Positions 25,754 to 35,012 of a DNA stretch of 64,000 bases are shown here, piece by piece. Position 1 is the stretch's first letter. Each line of letters opens with the position of its first letter. This stretch comes from Pseudolysinimonas sp051954455. GTDB taxonomy: Bacteria; Actinomycetota; Actinomycetes; Actinomycetales; Microbacteriaceae. The DNA is taken from positions 1 to 64,000 of the forward strand of contig NZ_JBQCHS010000014.1 of NCBI RefSeq assembly GCF_051954455.1, given 5' to 3'. The notes under the pieces are model-generated. The model saw only the letters and a program-made list of their open reading frames with translations, was not told the DNA's origin and ran no database searches. The position numbers were made by a program, and so were the translations under genes.

Positions 25754-27007
25754 TCACGCGGCCGGCCCGGCGATCAGGGTGACCGGGGCCTGGTGCGCGA
25801 CGCCGCTCGCGTCCGTCCACGAGATCGAGATCTGATCGCCGACGCGGTGCGCCGCGATGGCCGCCTGCAGCCCGGCCGCGTCGCTGACCGCGGTGCCGTC
25901 GACCGCGGTGATCACGGAGCCGGCGGCGATGCCCGCCTGCGCCGCCGGCATCCCGTCGATCACGCCCGCGATCGTGGCGCCCCCGGACTGCTGGTCCGAT
26001 GCCAGCTCGACACCGAGGAACGGCGGCAGGCCGATCATGATCGTGCCGCTCGCGTCGCCGGCGACGATCCGATCCACGACCGCCATCGCGGTCGTGATCG
26101 GGATGGCGTAACCGGTGACGTCGCGGCTGCCGGTGGAGGCGGCCGTCGCGATGCCCGCGACCTCGCCCTGGGCGTCGAGCACCGGGCCGCCGGAGTCGCC
26201 CGACTGGATGTCGGCGTCGAGCTCCACCAGCCCGCTCAGCGACTTCTGCGCGCCGGTCGACTCGTCGGCGACCTGGATCGTCTGCTGCAGCGCCGCGACG
26301 GTGCCGCTCGCGACGACCAGCTCGCCCGTGCCGCCCGCATTGCCGACGTCGGTGACGGTGTCGCCGACGCGGAGACCGCTCGCGTCGATCTTCGCGGCCG
26401 TCAGACCGGTGACCTTCGAGCCGTCGGCGTTCACGAGCTGGAGCACCGCCACGTCGTCGGTGGCGTCGGTGCCGACCACCTTCGCGGTGTACGTCTGGCC
26501 GGTGCTCTCGACGGTGACCGAGATCGAGGTCGACCCCTCGACGACGTGGTTGTTGGTGAGGATGCGGCCGTTGGCGGTCAGGATGACGCCCGTCCCGGCC
26601 GCCTCGGAGTTCCCGTCGTACCCGAGCTGCGACACGATTGTCACGACGCCCTTCTTCTGCGCGGCGGAGGCGGCCGTCGCGCTCGAGGTGGTGCCGGGGG
26701 CCGACGAGGAGCCGCCGGATCCGAACCCGTAGCCGCCGAACGGGGCGCGCTGCCCGCCGGTCGCGTTGCCGCCACGATAGATCCCGGGCTCGACCGTCGA
26801 CCGCGACGTCGGCGCGATGAGGTGCTCGAGCAGACCGCCCGCGGCCACCGTGAGGCCGAGCCCGCTGGCGGCGACACCGAGGGCGAGCGCGGTGGCGCCG
26901 CCGATGATCACCCGCGTGCGGCGACGCGATGCGGGGGCGGAAGTCGGCTGCAGGGCCGGGGCGGTCGGGGGCGTGACGCGGTCGTCGGGGGTCGGGGTCT
27001 CATCCAT
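25754..27007 (-). CDS. HtrA/DegP-type serine protease with PDZ domain
   Basis: 417 aa S1C protease. A cytosolic tail (about 1-31), one membrane anchor (32-58), a Gly/Ser linker, a protease domain with H154 (TNNHVV), D185 (TDDVAVL) and S272 (SGDSGGP), and a C-terminal PDZ domain (about 330-410). It cuts damaged proteins outside the membrane. ATG at 27007 has a GAGGAC ribosome site. It lies close to marP, so this stretch holds two envelope proteases. Confidence 0.94.
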   Translation of the reverse strand: MDETPTPDDRVTPPTAPALQPTSAPASRRRTRVIIGGATALALGVAASGLGLTVAAGGLLEHLIAPTSRSTVEPGIYRGGNATGGQRAPFGGYGFGSGGSSSAPGTTSSATAASAAQKKGVVTIVSQLGYDGNSEAAGTGVILTANGRILTNNHVVEGSTSISVTVESTGQTYTAKVVGTDATDDVAVLQLVNADGSKVTGLTAAKIDASGLRVGDTVTDVGNAGGTGELVVASGTVAALQQTIQVADESTGAQKSLSGLVELDADIQSGDSGGPVLDAQGEVAGIATAASTGSRDVTGYAIPITTAMAVVDRIVAGDASGTIMIGLPPFLGVELASDQQSGGATIAGVIDGMPAAQAGIAAGSVITAVDGTAVSDAAGLQAAIAAHRVGDQISISWTDASGVAHQAPVTLIAGPAA

Positions 27008-27044
27008 GTCCTCATCGCACGCCCGATCTCTTGGCGGACCCTAT

Positions 27045-27064
27045 GACGAGGCTGCGGCCTCGTC
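27045..27064 (-). terminator. Possible terminator hairpin
   Basis: GACGAGGC - TGCG - GCCTCGTC, a perfect 8 bp stem 29 nt past the stop of the NTF2-like gene and just before the protease promoter. No clear U-tract, so termination is only likely. Confidence 0.4.
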
Positions 27065-27092
27065 GAGAGCACGCTCGGCGTTCGACGAGCGG

Positions 27093-27455
27093 TCAGGATC
27101 CGCGCTTCATGTACCACTCGGTGAACGAGGCCGCACGGCCGTCGGGCGCGAAGCCGATGATCCAGAGGTTGTCGTAGACGACGCCGCGCTGCAGGTAGTC
27201 GGTCACCGCCTGCACGAAGGCGGTGTCGCCGTCCACGTGGATCGGGCCCACCTCGAAGGTCCACTCCCCCGGCTGGTCGGCGTGCTCGGTCCAGTTCGCC
27301 GCGATCGCGTCGACACCGGTGCGCGGCTCCTCCCACGGGGCGTCGCGGTAGACGGCGTCGTCGGTGAACAGGGCGCGGATGTCGGCCTCGGCGTTGCTCT
27401 CCCAGGCCCGGCGGTAGCCCTCGACCCAGGTGCTCACGGTCTGCGTGTCGGTCAT
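27093..27455 (-). CDS. NTF2-like / SnoaL-fold protein
   Basis: 120 aa with the cone-shaped SnoaL/NTF2 pattern: VEGYRRAWESNAEADIRALF at 11-30, DDAVYRDAP, and FTEWYMKRG at the end. Members bind small molecules or act as isomerases; role unknown. Its ATG overlaps the oxidoreductase stop by 4 nt (ATGA), so they are translated together. Confidence 0.85.
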   Translation of the reverse strand: MTDTQTVSTWVEGYRRAWESNAEADIRALFTDDAVYRDAPWEEPRTGVDAIAANWTEHADQPGEWTFEVGPIHVDGDTAFVQAVTDYLQRGVVYDNLWIIGFAPDGRAASFTEWYMKRGS

Positions 27456-28393
27456 GGCTCCGGTGTAGCGAGCTCCACCGACACCGGCGCGTCGCCCGTG
27501 AGCACGACCTTGCCGCGCACGTGACCGATCTCGAGGCGCTCGAACGCGTCGCGGACGCGGTCGAACGGATAGGCGGCGGCGATCGGCAGCTCGATCCGAC
27601 CGGCGACCACCAGGGCCGCGAGCGCGCCGAGGGTGTCGAGGTCCGTCGGCCCGCGGCCGACCCGGCGGATGCCGAACGGCTCGGGATCGGTCGCGTTGGT
27701 GTTGATGCGCTCGGGGTCGACCCCGAGTTCGAGGAACTGGCGCACCGCGTCCGCGCCGTGGAGGTCGAAGGCGGCGGTGATGCCGTCCGGTGCCAGGGCG
27801 CGGACCGCGGCGACGAGACCGTCGCCGTACTCGACCGGCTCGACGCCGCGGGAGCGGAGCCAGTCGTGGTTGCCGCGCGACGCGCTGCCGATCACCCGGA
27901 TGCCGCGGTGGACGGCGAGCTGCGTCAGCACCGTGCCGACGCCACCCGCCGCCGCGCTCACGAGGATCGTGTCGCCCGCGCGGAGATCCTGCGAGCCGAG
28001 CGCGTCCCAGGCGGTCTGGCCGGCGAGGGCGAGGCCGCCCGCGGTCTCCCAGTCGAGGCCGAGGGGCTTTCGTTCGAAGTAGCTCTCCGCCTGCACGAGC
28101 CGCTCCGCGAACGCACCGTCCGGGACGGAGCCGAAGACCTGGTCGCCCGCCACGAGCCGCTCGACGCCGGGACCGGTCGCCTCGACGATGCCGGCGAGCT
28201 CGCGTCCGATGCCCGCCGGGAAGGTCACGTCGTAGGGACCCGGCGCGGCGCGGCGCTTGTAGTCGGCCGGGTTGAGGCCGGCGGCCCGCAGAGCGACCCG
28301 CACCTCGCCCGGGCCGGGCTCGGCAACCGGCTCCTCGACCACCTGCAGGACCTCGGGACCCCCGAACCGGTCGAACCGGACCACGCGACTCAC
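27452..28393 (-). CDS. NADPH:quinone oxidoreductase-like MDR protein
   Basis: 313 aa zinc-free medium-chain reductase. A GroES-like half (about 1-120) is followed by the nucleotide motif AAAGGVGTVLTQLA near residues 146-159. It lacks the zinc ligands of alcohol dehydrogenases. GTG at 28393 is supported by TAGCAT (28401-28406) 7 nt upstream. It heads a two-gene operon with the NTF2-like gene. Confidence 0.9.
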   Translation of the reverse strand: MSRVVRFDRFGGPEVLQVVEEPVAEPGPGEVRVALRAAGLNPADYKRRAAPGPYDVTFPAGIGRELAGIVEATGPGVERLVAGDQVFGSVPDGAFAERLVQAESYFERKPLGLDWETAGGLALAGQTAWDALGSQDLRAGDTILVSAAAGGVGTVLTQLAVHRGIRVIGSASRGNHDWLRSRGVEPVEYGDGLVAAVRALAPDGITAAFDLHGADAVRQFLELGVDPERINTNATDPEPFGIRRVGRGPTDLDTLGALAALVVAGRIELPIAAAYPFDRVRDAFERLEIGHVRGKVVLTGDAPVSVELATPEP

Positions 28394-28455
28394 CCGTCCG
28401 ATGCTACGCAGGGGTTGACCTCGCGGCCCGGTCGGCGCATCCTGGATGCAGATCA

Positions 28456-28506
28456 ACTGATCGCCCAGAAGAGCCGGAGTCTTCGACCCGCCACTGGGCG
28501 ATCAGT
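28456..28506. repeat. 13-bp perfect inverted repeat with 25-nt loop
   Basis: ACTGATCGCCCAG (28456-28468) and CTGGGCGATCAGT (28494-28506) in the divergent gap between the quinone oxidoreductase and the next membrane protein gene. On the plus strand it is followed by CTTTAA. Neither neighbour ends here, so it is not an ordinary gene-end terminator. Confidence 0.65.
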
Positions 28507-28537
28507 CTTTAACCGCCGGTGCGCTTGGATGGGCCCC

Positions 28538-29602
28538 ATGCCGACGACGCTCGATCTCGCGCCGCTGACCGCGCCGATACCTCCCTCCGCCGTGCAGGCC
28601 TACCGGGCCGCCGCGCGGGCCTCCGGCGCTCCCTGGGCGGAGATGTCGCCGGCGCAGCTCATGAGCGCGGCCGTCGGTCTGCTCGCCGGCGGGATCGCGA
28701 TCGTGATCTTCGGCGGCGTCGCCGCCACCACGATGGTGGGCGCGATCCGGAACGGTTCGCCGATCGGCGCGGTCATCGGACTGCTCTTCCTGATCCTCCC
28801 GATCGGCGGCGCCGTGGTGGTCGTGCGCCGTCTCCTGCGCAGCGGCGGACGCTGGGGTCGCTGGGCCCGCATCGACGCGTTCGCCCGGGCGAACGGCCTC
28901 GACTTCGCCCCGCAGGCGCTCATGCCGGGGTACCCCGGCCTGGTCTTCCAGCTGGGATCGCAGCGCATCGTGCGCGAGCACGTGAGCACGCGCACCGGGC
29001 GGTTCGTCGACATGGGCGGGTACGAGTACACGACGGGATCGGGCAAGAACCAGACGACCCACCACTGGAGCTTCCTGGCGATCCGGCTCGACCGCCGGCT
29101 CCCGAACATCGTGCTCGACTCGCGCCAGAACAACGGGGTCCTCGGCACCAACCTGCCGGTCGCGCTGGCCCGCGATCAGATCCTCCACCTCGAGGGCGAC
29201 TTCGACCGGTACTTCACGCTGTACTGCCCGAAGGACTACGAGACCGACGCGCTCTACGTGTTCACGCCCGACCTCATGGCCCTCCTCATCGACGAGGCCG
29301 CGCCGTTCGACGTCGAGATCGTCGACGACTGGTTCTTCGCGTACTCCTCGCGGCCGCTCGACATGGACGACCCCTCGACGTATCAGCGCTTCTTCCGCAT
29401 CGTCGACACCGTCGGCGCGAAAGCCGCCAGCCAGACCGAGCACTACCGCGATGACCGGGTCGCGAGCTCGATCGTCGGCGACGTGGTCGCGCCGCAGGGC
29501 GCGCGGCTGCGCCACGGCGTCTCGCTCGGCGCCGTGATCGGCGTCGTGGTGGTGGTCGGCTGGATCGGGTGGTCGATCGTGTCGCGGGTCACCGGCTTCT
29601 AG
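28538..29602 (+). CDS. Membrane protein of unknown function (DUF3137-like)
   Basis: 354 aa. Two central membrane helices (about 47-70 and 76-98), a large soluble part, and one C-terminal helix (about 325-350). The soluble part (HLEGDFDRYFTLYCPKDYE, LLIDEAAPFDVEIVDDWFF) resembles DUF3137-type proteins, but this is only by eye. Start at 28538 or 28529; neither has a good ribosome site. Confidence 0.7.
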   Translation: MPTTLDLAPLTAPIPPSAVQAYRAAARASGAPWAEMSPAQLMSAAVGLLAGGIAIVIFGGVAATTMVGAIRNGSPIGAVIGLLFLILPIGGAVVVVRRLLRSGGRWGRWARIDAFARANGLDFAPQALMPGYPGLVFQLGSQRIVREHVSTRTGRFVDMGGYEYTTGSGKNQTTHHWSFLAIRLDRRLPNIVLDSRQNNGVLGTNLPVALARDQILHLEGDFDRYFTLYCPKDYETDALYVFTPDLMALLIDEAAPFDVEIVDDWFFAYSSRPLDMDDPSTYQRFFRIVDTVGAKAASQTEHYRDDRVASSIVGDVVAPQGARLRHGVSLGAVIGVVVVVGWIGWSIVSRVTGF

Positions 29603-29612
29603 AAGCCCGGTC

Positions 29613-30866
29613 TCAGAAGCCCGGAGGAGGGGGCGCGACCGGCGCGGCGGCCGCCGCCCGCAGCTGCGCGCGCTCCGTCGAGATGCGCGTCAGAAGCGCC
29701 GCCTCGTCGAGCTGCGCCGACGCGCGATCCCGCCCCACGACGATCCGGTTGCGAGTCAGCGCCAGCCGGGTCGCATCCCGGATGTAGTTCTTCATCACGG
29801 GACGGACGCCGCGCATCGCCGCCCACGCCCGCGCCTGCCGACGCCCGCCCGGGGTGGCGATCGAGATGATGTCGCCCTGGTTGAACCAGCCGGCGGCGGC
29901 GTAGTCGCCGAGGCGCTGTTGGGTGAGCCGCACCTCGCGCCGCCGCAGAAGCACGACCATGACGATCGTGAGCACGAAGAGCGGCACCTGCACCACGAGG
30001 TAGTAGCCGAAGAAGTCGGAGACGAAGGAGAGCGAGCCGTTCCAGAACGCGTGCAGCAGCACCGCGGGGATCCAGCCGATGATCGCGAACAGGACGCCGA
30101 GCCAGCGGCCGCCGCGGAGCGCGGCGAGCCCGATGAAGAGACCGGTCATCGAGGTGAACATCGCGTGGGCGAAGGGCGACAGCAGCCCGCGCAGCACGAA
30201 CAGGAAGATCACGTCGCCGAGGCTCTTCGCGTCGGCGATACCGAGCCCGAAGTACTGGATGTTCTCGCTGAACGCGAAGCCGGCGGCGACGGTCGCCGCG
30301 TAGACGATGCCGTCGACCGGCCCGTCGAAGTACTTGTTGGCGACGAGGAAGATCAGCAGGACGCCGAGCCCCTTCGCACCCTCCTCGACCATCGGCGCCT
30401 GCACCACGGCCTGCACGAACTCCGTGACGCCGTTGGGTCCACCGTGGGCCTTGATGAAGACCTGCGCCGCGGTGTCGACCAGGAGCGCGATGACGATCGA
30501 TGACCCGGCTCCCCACAGGAAGGCGAAGATCCGCACCCCGATCGGCTCCGGCTCCCAGCGGTCGAGCCACCAGGCCCCGAGCAGGACGATCGTGAGCGGG
30601 ATGAGCGCCATGAACCCGGCGATGAAGAGGATCGTGCCGCCCAGCACCAGCGCGAGGTACGCGATGACGAGCAGGATCGCGACCCCGACGACGATGTAGC
30701 CGATGATGGCGCCGAGGAGGATGCCGGTGTCGCGGCGCGGCCGCGCGAGCTGCGGCGGGTGGAGCGGCTGGGCCGCGTGCGCCTGCATGTCCGCGGGCGC
30801 CGCGAGCACGGCTCCCCCGACCGGCGCGCCCGGCGGCGGGCCGCCCTGGGGTGCGGGGGTGCTCAT
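29613..30866 (-). CDS. PrsW family intramembrane metalloprotease
   Basis: 417 aa with about eight membrane helices. The proposed active-site motifs are present: EEGAK (161-165), SENIQY (200-205), H234 in PFAHAMF and LLHAFWN. PrsW cleaves an anti-sigma factor in Bacillus; the substrate here is unknown, and no sigma/anti-sigma pair is in the window. Pro/Gly-rich N-terminus and a basic C-terminal tail ending in PPPPGF. It overlaps the preceding gene by 4 nt. Confidence 0.92.
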   Translation of the reverse strand: MSTPAPQGGPPPGAPVGGAVLAAPADMQAHAAQPLHPPQLARPRRDTGILLGAIIGYIVVGVAILLVIAYLALVLGGTILFIAGFMALIPLTIVLLGAWWLDRWEPEPIGVRIFAFLWGAGSSIVIALLVDTAAQVFIKAHGGPNGVTEFVQAVVQAPMVEEGAKGLGVLLIFLVANKYFDGPVDGIVYAATVAAGFAFSENIQYFGLGIADAKSLGDVIFLFVLRGLLSPFAHAMFTSMTGLFIGLAALRGGRWLGVLFAIIGWIPAVLLHAFWNGSLSFVSDFFGYYLVVQVPLFVLTIVMVVLLRRREVRLTQQRLGDYAAAGWFNQGDIISIATPGGRRQARAWAAMRGVRPVMKNYIRDATRLALTRNRIVVGRDRASAQLDEAALLTRISTERAQLRAAAAAPVAPPPPGF

Positions 30867-31222
30867 CGGACGATCTCGCGACGGCAGCGGTCGACGACGG
30901 CCGACGCGTACGACTCGAGCAGCTCGCGCAGCTTCGGCTGGAAGGTCTCGGCGATGCGCTCGGAGAGCTCCGGCTGCTCGCCGGCGCGCCCCGCCCCGCG
31001 GAGCCGACCCCAGTCGAGGAGGAGCCGCTCCGCCTCGGTCACCTGGGGGTCGAGCGGGTCGTCGCCCGACTCCTCGATCTCGCGTCGGTAGGGCTCGGCG
31101 ACCGCCGGAGCCGGGAAGCCGTCGGCGACCGCGAACGCGAACATCGTCACGACCCGCTCGCCGAGGAACGGCACGATCTCCTCGTGCAGCTCGGCGGCAT
31201 GGGCGTCGTTCTCCTCGACCAT
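30863..31222 (-). CDS. Hypothetical protein coupled to PrsW
   Basis: 119 aa soluble, charged, mostly helical protein (starts MVEENDAHAAELHEEI). No family recognised. ATG at 31222 has TAGGCT (31229-31234) 6 nt upstream, and its stop overlaps the PrsW start (ATGA), so it is the first gene of a coupled two-gene operon and may act with the protease. Confidence 0.7.
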   Translation of the reverse strand: MVEENDAHAAELHEEIVPFLGERVVTMFAFAVADGFPAPAVAEPYRREIEESGDDPLDPQVTEAERLLLDWGRLRGAGRAGEQPELSERIAETFQPKLRELLESYASAVVDRCRREIVR

Positions 31223-31273
31223 GCGCTCAGCCTAGGCGGCGGCGCGAGCCGGCCGGGGCCGCCCGATCGCGGG

Positions 31274-31975
31274 TCAGGCGGCGATGCGCGAGTCGGCCTC
31301 CGCGACCGCCGGGACGCCGTCGAAGACGCCCCGGCGGATCGCCTGGAAAACCTCCACCGCGGCCTGGGCGAGACGCCCGTGACTGCCGAGACCCGCCCGG
31401 CGGATGCGCACGTCGTCGTGGATCGCGACCGCGCTCACGGAGGCGGGATCCACGACGTGCGCGCCGAGGGAGCGAGCCCACGCGCTCGTCATCTCGGCCA
31501 CCACCCGGTCGTTCGACACGATCCGGACGTCCTCGCCGCGTGCGAACGGACGCGTCCGCACGAGGGCTCGCGCGATCAGCCCGGGCCCGAGATAGCTGAC
31601 GACCTGCTCGTCGCTCACCCACCCGGGCACGCCGAGCACGTCGTCCTGGTCCATGAGCAGCAGCTCCGGCAGCTCGTCACCGGCGTCGCGCCACGCGACG
31701 CGGTCGCGGGGGGCGAAGCCGTTCGTGTCGGGCCCCGCCGCGTCGACGATGCCCACCACGAAACCGCGCCCGCGTCGCGTCGGGCGCAGCCGGAGGCGGC
31801 CGACCGTGGGACGCGGCACCGCGAGACGCGCGGGGCGCTGCGCCGAGGGCACCGCGGTCAGCGTCGCCGTTCCGCGGCCCGTGCCGGCGGCCTGATCGAC
31901 CGCACGGCTGCGAGCGGTGCGGCTGCTGGTGGTCCGAGGGGTGCTGGTCATGTTCATCGTGTCCGTCATCATCAC
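31274..31975 (-). CDS. Degenerate MDR-like protein
   Basis: 233 aa. After a basic, low-complexity stretch of about 55 residues, the sequence tracks medium-chain reductases (GFVVGIVDAAGPDTNGFAPRDRV split near 70-90, VPGWVSDEQVVSYLGPGLIA, WARSLGAHVVDP), but the glycine-rich NAD(P) motif is lost and the C-terminus is short. Probably not an active reductase. Start is unclear because ATG occurs five times in the first ten codons. Confidence 0.6.
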   Translation of the reverse strand: MMMTDTMNMTSTPRTTSSRTARSRAVDQAAGTGRGTATLTAVPSAQRPARLAVPRPTVGRLRLRPTRRGRGFVVGIVDAAGPDTNGFAPRDRVAWRDAGDELPELLLMDQDDVLGVPGWVSDEQVVSYLGPGLIARALVRTRPFARGEDVRIVSNDRVVAEMTSAWARSLGAHVVDPASVSAVAIHDDVRIRRAGLGSHGRLAQAAVEVFQAIRRGVFDGVPAVAEADSRIAA

Positions 31976-32019
31976 GTCACTTGATGCAACCGACCCGACC
32001 GCCGGGGTATTCCGACTCC

Positions 32020-33423
32020 TCAGACCGCCTTGCCGGGGTTGAGGAGCCCGAGCGGGTCGAACACCGCCTTGAGCCCGCGCTGCAGTTCGAGGACGTCGTC
32101 GCCCAGCTCGTCGCGCAGCCAGCGGCGCTTCAGCAGACCGACCCCGTGCTCCCCCGTGAGGGTGCCGCCGAGCCGCAGGCAGGCCTGGAACAGCTCGTCC
32201 GCCGCCTCCCAGACGTGTGACGGCACCTCGACGAAGCCGTCCACGGTGTCGGCCTCGAACACGAAGTTGGGGTGGAGGTTGCCGTCGCCCGCGTGTGCGA
32301 CGGTCGGGATCCGGATGCCGTACCTCTCCTGCACGGCCTCGATCGCGGCGAACATGGCGGGCAGCGCGCTCCGCGGCACCGCGACGTCCTCGATGAGAAC
32401 CGCGCCCTGCGCCTCGTTGGAGGCGTGGAAGGCGCGCCGGATCTCGAACAGGCGCTCGCCGTCCTCGGGGGTCGCGCTGCGCTCCACCCGGCCGCCGAGG
32501 GTCCGGATGATCGTCTCCGCGTCCACCGCCTCCCGCTCGGCGGCGTCGCCGTCGGTCTGGACGAGCAGCTGCGCGCCGCGTCCGCCGAGATCGAGGTCGA
32601 GGTAGGCGCCGAGGCCGGCGAGCGCCGTCGCATCGAGCAGCTCCAGCACGGCGGGGCGGACCCCGCTCGCCACCATGACCGACGCGGCCCGCGCCGCCTG
32701 CTCCACGGAGTCGAAGGCGGCGGACAGGGTGACGGGCACCCCGCGCGGGACCGGCCGCAGCCGCAGGGTCGCCTCGGTGACGATGCCGAGGGTCCCCTCA
32801 GAGCCGATCATGAGGGCCGTCAGGTCGTAGCCCGTGACGCCCTTGACGGTGCGGTGACCGGTGCGAATGACGCGGCCGTCCGCGAGGACGACCTCGAGCG
32901 CCAGGACGGCCTCCCGGGTGACCCCGTACTTGACGCAGTGCAGACCACCCGCGTTCGTCGCGATGTTGCCGCCGACCGTCGAGATCGCGCGGCTCGCCGG
33001 GTCCGGCGCCCAGAACAGGCCGTGCGCGGCCAGCTGGTCGTTGAGATCGGCGTTGACGACGCCCGGCTCGACGACCGCGAGCTCGTCGTCCCGCGAGATC
33101 TCGAGCACCCGGGTCATCGACGCGGTCGAGACGACGAGCTCGCCGCCGCCCGCCTGCGCGGCGCCGGCGAGGCCGCTCCCCGCGCCGCGGGGCACGACCG
33201 GGATCCGGTGCGCCGTCGCGAACCGCATCGCCGCCTGCACGTCCGCGGTGCTGCGCGCCTCGACGACGGCGAGCGGCGGCTCGGAGGAGACATGGCCGGA
33301 GCGGTCTCCCTGGGCGGCCCGCAGCGCCACCGGGTCGGTGCGCACGACCTCGCCGAGCTCGCGACGCAGGGATTCCTGCAGGTCCATGTCGGGCGGGAGG
33401 GCGGAGACGGCCTCGATGCTCAT
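32020..33423 (-). CDS. FAD-binding oxidase, glycolate/D-lactate dehydrogenase type
   Basis: 467 aa of the GlcD/DLD group that oxidises 2-hydroxy acids. The PCMH FAD domain has PVVPRGAGSGLAGAAQ (about 75-90) and ISTVGGNIATNAGGLHC; the C-terminal domain holds AHAGDGNLHPNF and the family end GEHGVGLLKRRWL with LNPGK. ATG at 33423 has TAAGCT (33430-33435) 6 nt upstream. No GlcE or GlcF genes are next to it, so it is the single-subunit type. Confidence 0.93.
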   Translation of the reverse strand: MSIEAVSALPPDMDLQESLRRELGEVVRTDPVALRAAQGDRSGHVSSEPPLAVVEARSTADVQAAMRFATAHRIPVVPRGAGSGLAGAAQAGGGELVVSTASMTRVLEISRDDELAVVEPGVVNADLNDQLAAHGLFWAPDPASRAISTVGGNIATNAGGLHCVKYGVTREAVLALEVVLADGRVIRTGHRTVKGVTGYDLTALMIGSEGTLGIVTEATLRLRPVPRGVPVTLSAAFDSVEQAARAASVMVASGVRPAVLELLDATALAGLGAYLDLDLGGRGAQLLVQTDGDAAEREAVDAETIIRTLGGRVERSATPEDGERLFEIRRAFHASNEAQGAVLIEDVAVPRSALPAMFAAIEAVQERYGIRIPTVAHAGDGNLHPNFVFEADTVDGFVEVPSHVWEAADELFQACLRLGGTLTGEHGVGLLKRRWLRDELGDDVLELQRGLKAVFDPLGLLNPGKAV

Positions 33424-33491
33424 CGGTTCAGCTTACGAAGCCCGCCGCCATGTCCGAATCCCGCTAGGCCCCGTCGGAGGCCCCTGCGAGG

Positions 33492-35012
33492 ATGGGCGGC
33501 ATGGGCGCTCTGGGCTTCGACGAGATGTACGGCGCCCTCGCGGCGCGCGACGCCCGCTTCGACGGGCAGTTCATCGCCGGGGTGCGCACGACCGGCATTT
33601 ACTGCCGTCCGAGCTGCCCCGCGATCACGCCGAAACCGGGCAACGTGAGCTTCTTCCGCACCGCGGCCGCCGCCCACGAGGAGGGGCTGCGCGCCTGCAA
33701 GCGCTGCCAGCCGGACGCGGTGCCGGGATCCCCCGACTGGAACCTGCGCGACGACCTCGCCTCGCGGGCGATGCGCCTGGTGCAGGACGGCGTCGTGGAG
33801 CGCGAGGGGGTGGAGGGCCTCGCCCGCCGCCTGGGATACACCTCGCGGCACCTCACCCGGGTGCTGACCGCCGAGCTCGGCGCCGGGCCCCTGGCCCTCG
33901 CCCGGGCGCACCGCGCGCAGACCGCGCGGGCGCTCCTCGCCTCCACCGATCTGCCGGTCGGCGACATCGCGTTCGCCGCGGGCTTCGGGAGCCTGCGCCA
34001 GTTCAACGACACCATCGCCGAGGTCTACCGCGCGACGCCCACCGAGCTGCGGGCGCTGACCCGCCGGGGATCGCGAGGATCGGCTCCCGCGCATCCGGCG
34101 GACGGCGGCGCGGCGATCACGCTGCGGCTCCCCGCGCGGGCGCCCTTCGACGGGCCCGGGCTCCTGGCCTTCTTCGCCGACCACGCGATCCTCGGGCTCG
34201 AGGAGGGCGACGCGACGTCGTTCGCGCGGTCGCTGGCCCTCCCCCACGGCACGGCCGCGGTCCGGATCGCCCTCGACCCGGGTCAGCCCGGCGTGACCGT
34301 CGAGGCGCGGCTCGCCGACCTCGCCGACGTGCCGGCGCTCTCGGCCCGAGTGCGCCGGATGTTCGACCTCGACGCCGACTCCGTGGCCATCGACGAGGCG
34401 CTCGGCGCCGATCCGGTGCTGCGCCCGCTGGTGACGGACGTGCCCGGGATGCGGATCCCGGGGGTGGCGGCCGGCGAGGAGGCCCTGTTCCGCACCCTGG
34501 TGGGCCAGCAGATCTCGGTGGCGGCGGCGCGCACGGTCCTCGGCCGGCTCGTGACCGACCTCGGCGACGGCGCCTTCCCGACCGCGGCCGCGATCGCCGA
34601 GCACGGCGCCGACGTGCTGCGCGGCCCGGCGACCCGGGTCGCGACCATCGTGGGGGCGGCGCGCGCGATCGTCGACGGCGGGCTGCGTCTCGACGTGGAG
34701 ACGCCCGCGGCCGAGCTGCGCCAGCGGCTCCTCGCCCTGCCGGGCATCGGGCCGTGGACCGCCGACTACCTCGCGCTCCGCGCGCTCGGCAACCCCGACA
34801 CCTTCCTCGCCACCGATCTCGTGATCCGGCAGAGCGCCGCCGCGCGGGGGCTGCCCGACGCGGTCCGGGAGCTGACCGCGCGTGCGGGGGCGTGGGCTCC
34901 GTGGCGGTCGTACGCCGCGCTGCATCTCTGGCGGGCGCGGCCGGCCAAGGTGGTGCGGCAGGCGCCCGCGCGACCGGTCCGGTCGGCCGCGACGCGACGG
35001 GAGGCCGCGTGA
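33492..35012 (+). CDS. Ada-AlkA fusion: methyl-phosphotriester sensor, AraC activator and 3-methyladenine glycosylase
   Basis: 506 aa adaptive-response protein. The Ada N-domain has zinc cysteines C38, C42, C69 and C72 (one accepts a methyl group from DNA), an AraC helix-turn-helix follows (about 95-190), then AlkA with the helix-hairpin-helix LPGIGPWTA (416-424) and catalytic Asp442. It senses alkylation and cuts out damaged bases. The next gene starts inside its stop (GTGA). ATG at 33492 or 33501. Confidence 0.95.
   Translation: MGGMGALGFDEMYGALAARDARFDGQFIAGVRTTGIYCRPSCPAITPKPGNVSFFRTAAAAHEEGLRACKRCQPDAVPGSPDWNLRDDLASRAMRLVQDGVVEREGVEGLARRLGYTSRHLTRVLTAELGAGPLALARAHRAQTARALLASTDLPVGDIAFAAGFGSLRQFNDTIAEVYRATPTELRALTRRGSRGSAPAHPADGGAAITLRLPARAPFDGPGLLAFFADHAILGLEEGDATSFARSLALPHGTAAVRIALDPGQPGVTVEARLADLADVPALSARVRRMFDLDADSVAIDEALGADPVLRPLVTDVPGMRIPGVAAGEEALFRTLVGQQISVAAARTVLGRLVTDLGDGAFPTAAAIAEHGADVLRGPATRVATIVGAARAIVDGGLRLDVETPAAELRQRLLALPGIGPWTADYLALRALGNPDTFLATDLVIRQSAAARGLPDAVRELTARAGAWAPWRSYAALHLWRARPAKVVRQAPARPVRSAATRREAA

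Noticed and set aside
28456..28506. tRNA or tRNA remnant
   Set aside because: The arms form one long stem with no cloverleaf arms, no T-loop GTTCGA motif and no CCA end.
28502..29515. Long open frame (about 337 codons) opposite the DUF3137-like gene
   Set aside because: The protein is low-complexity in Arg, Asp and Glu with no domain; it mirrors GC-rich codons of the real gene, which has clear membrane helices.
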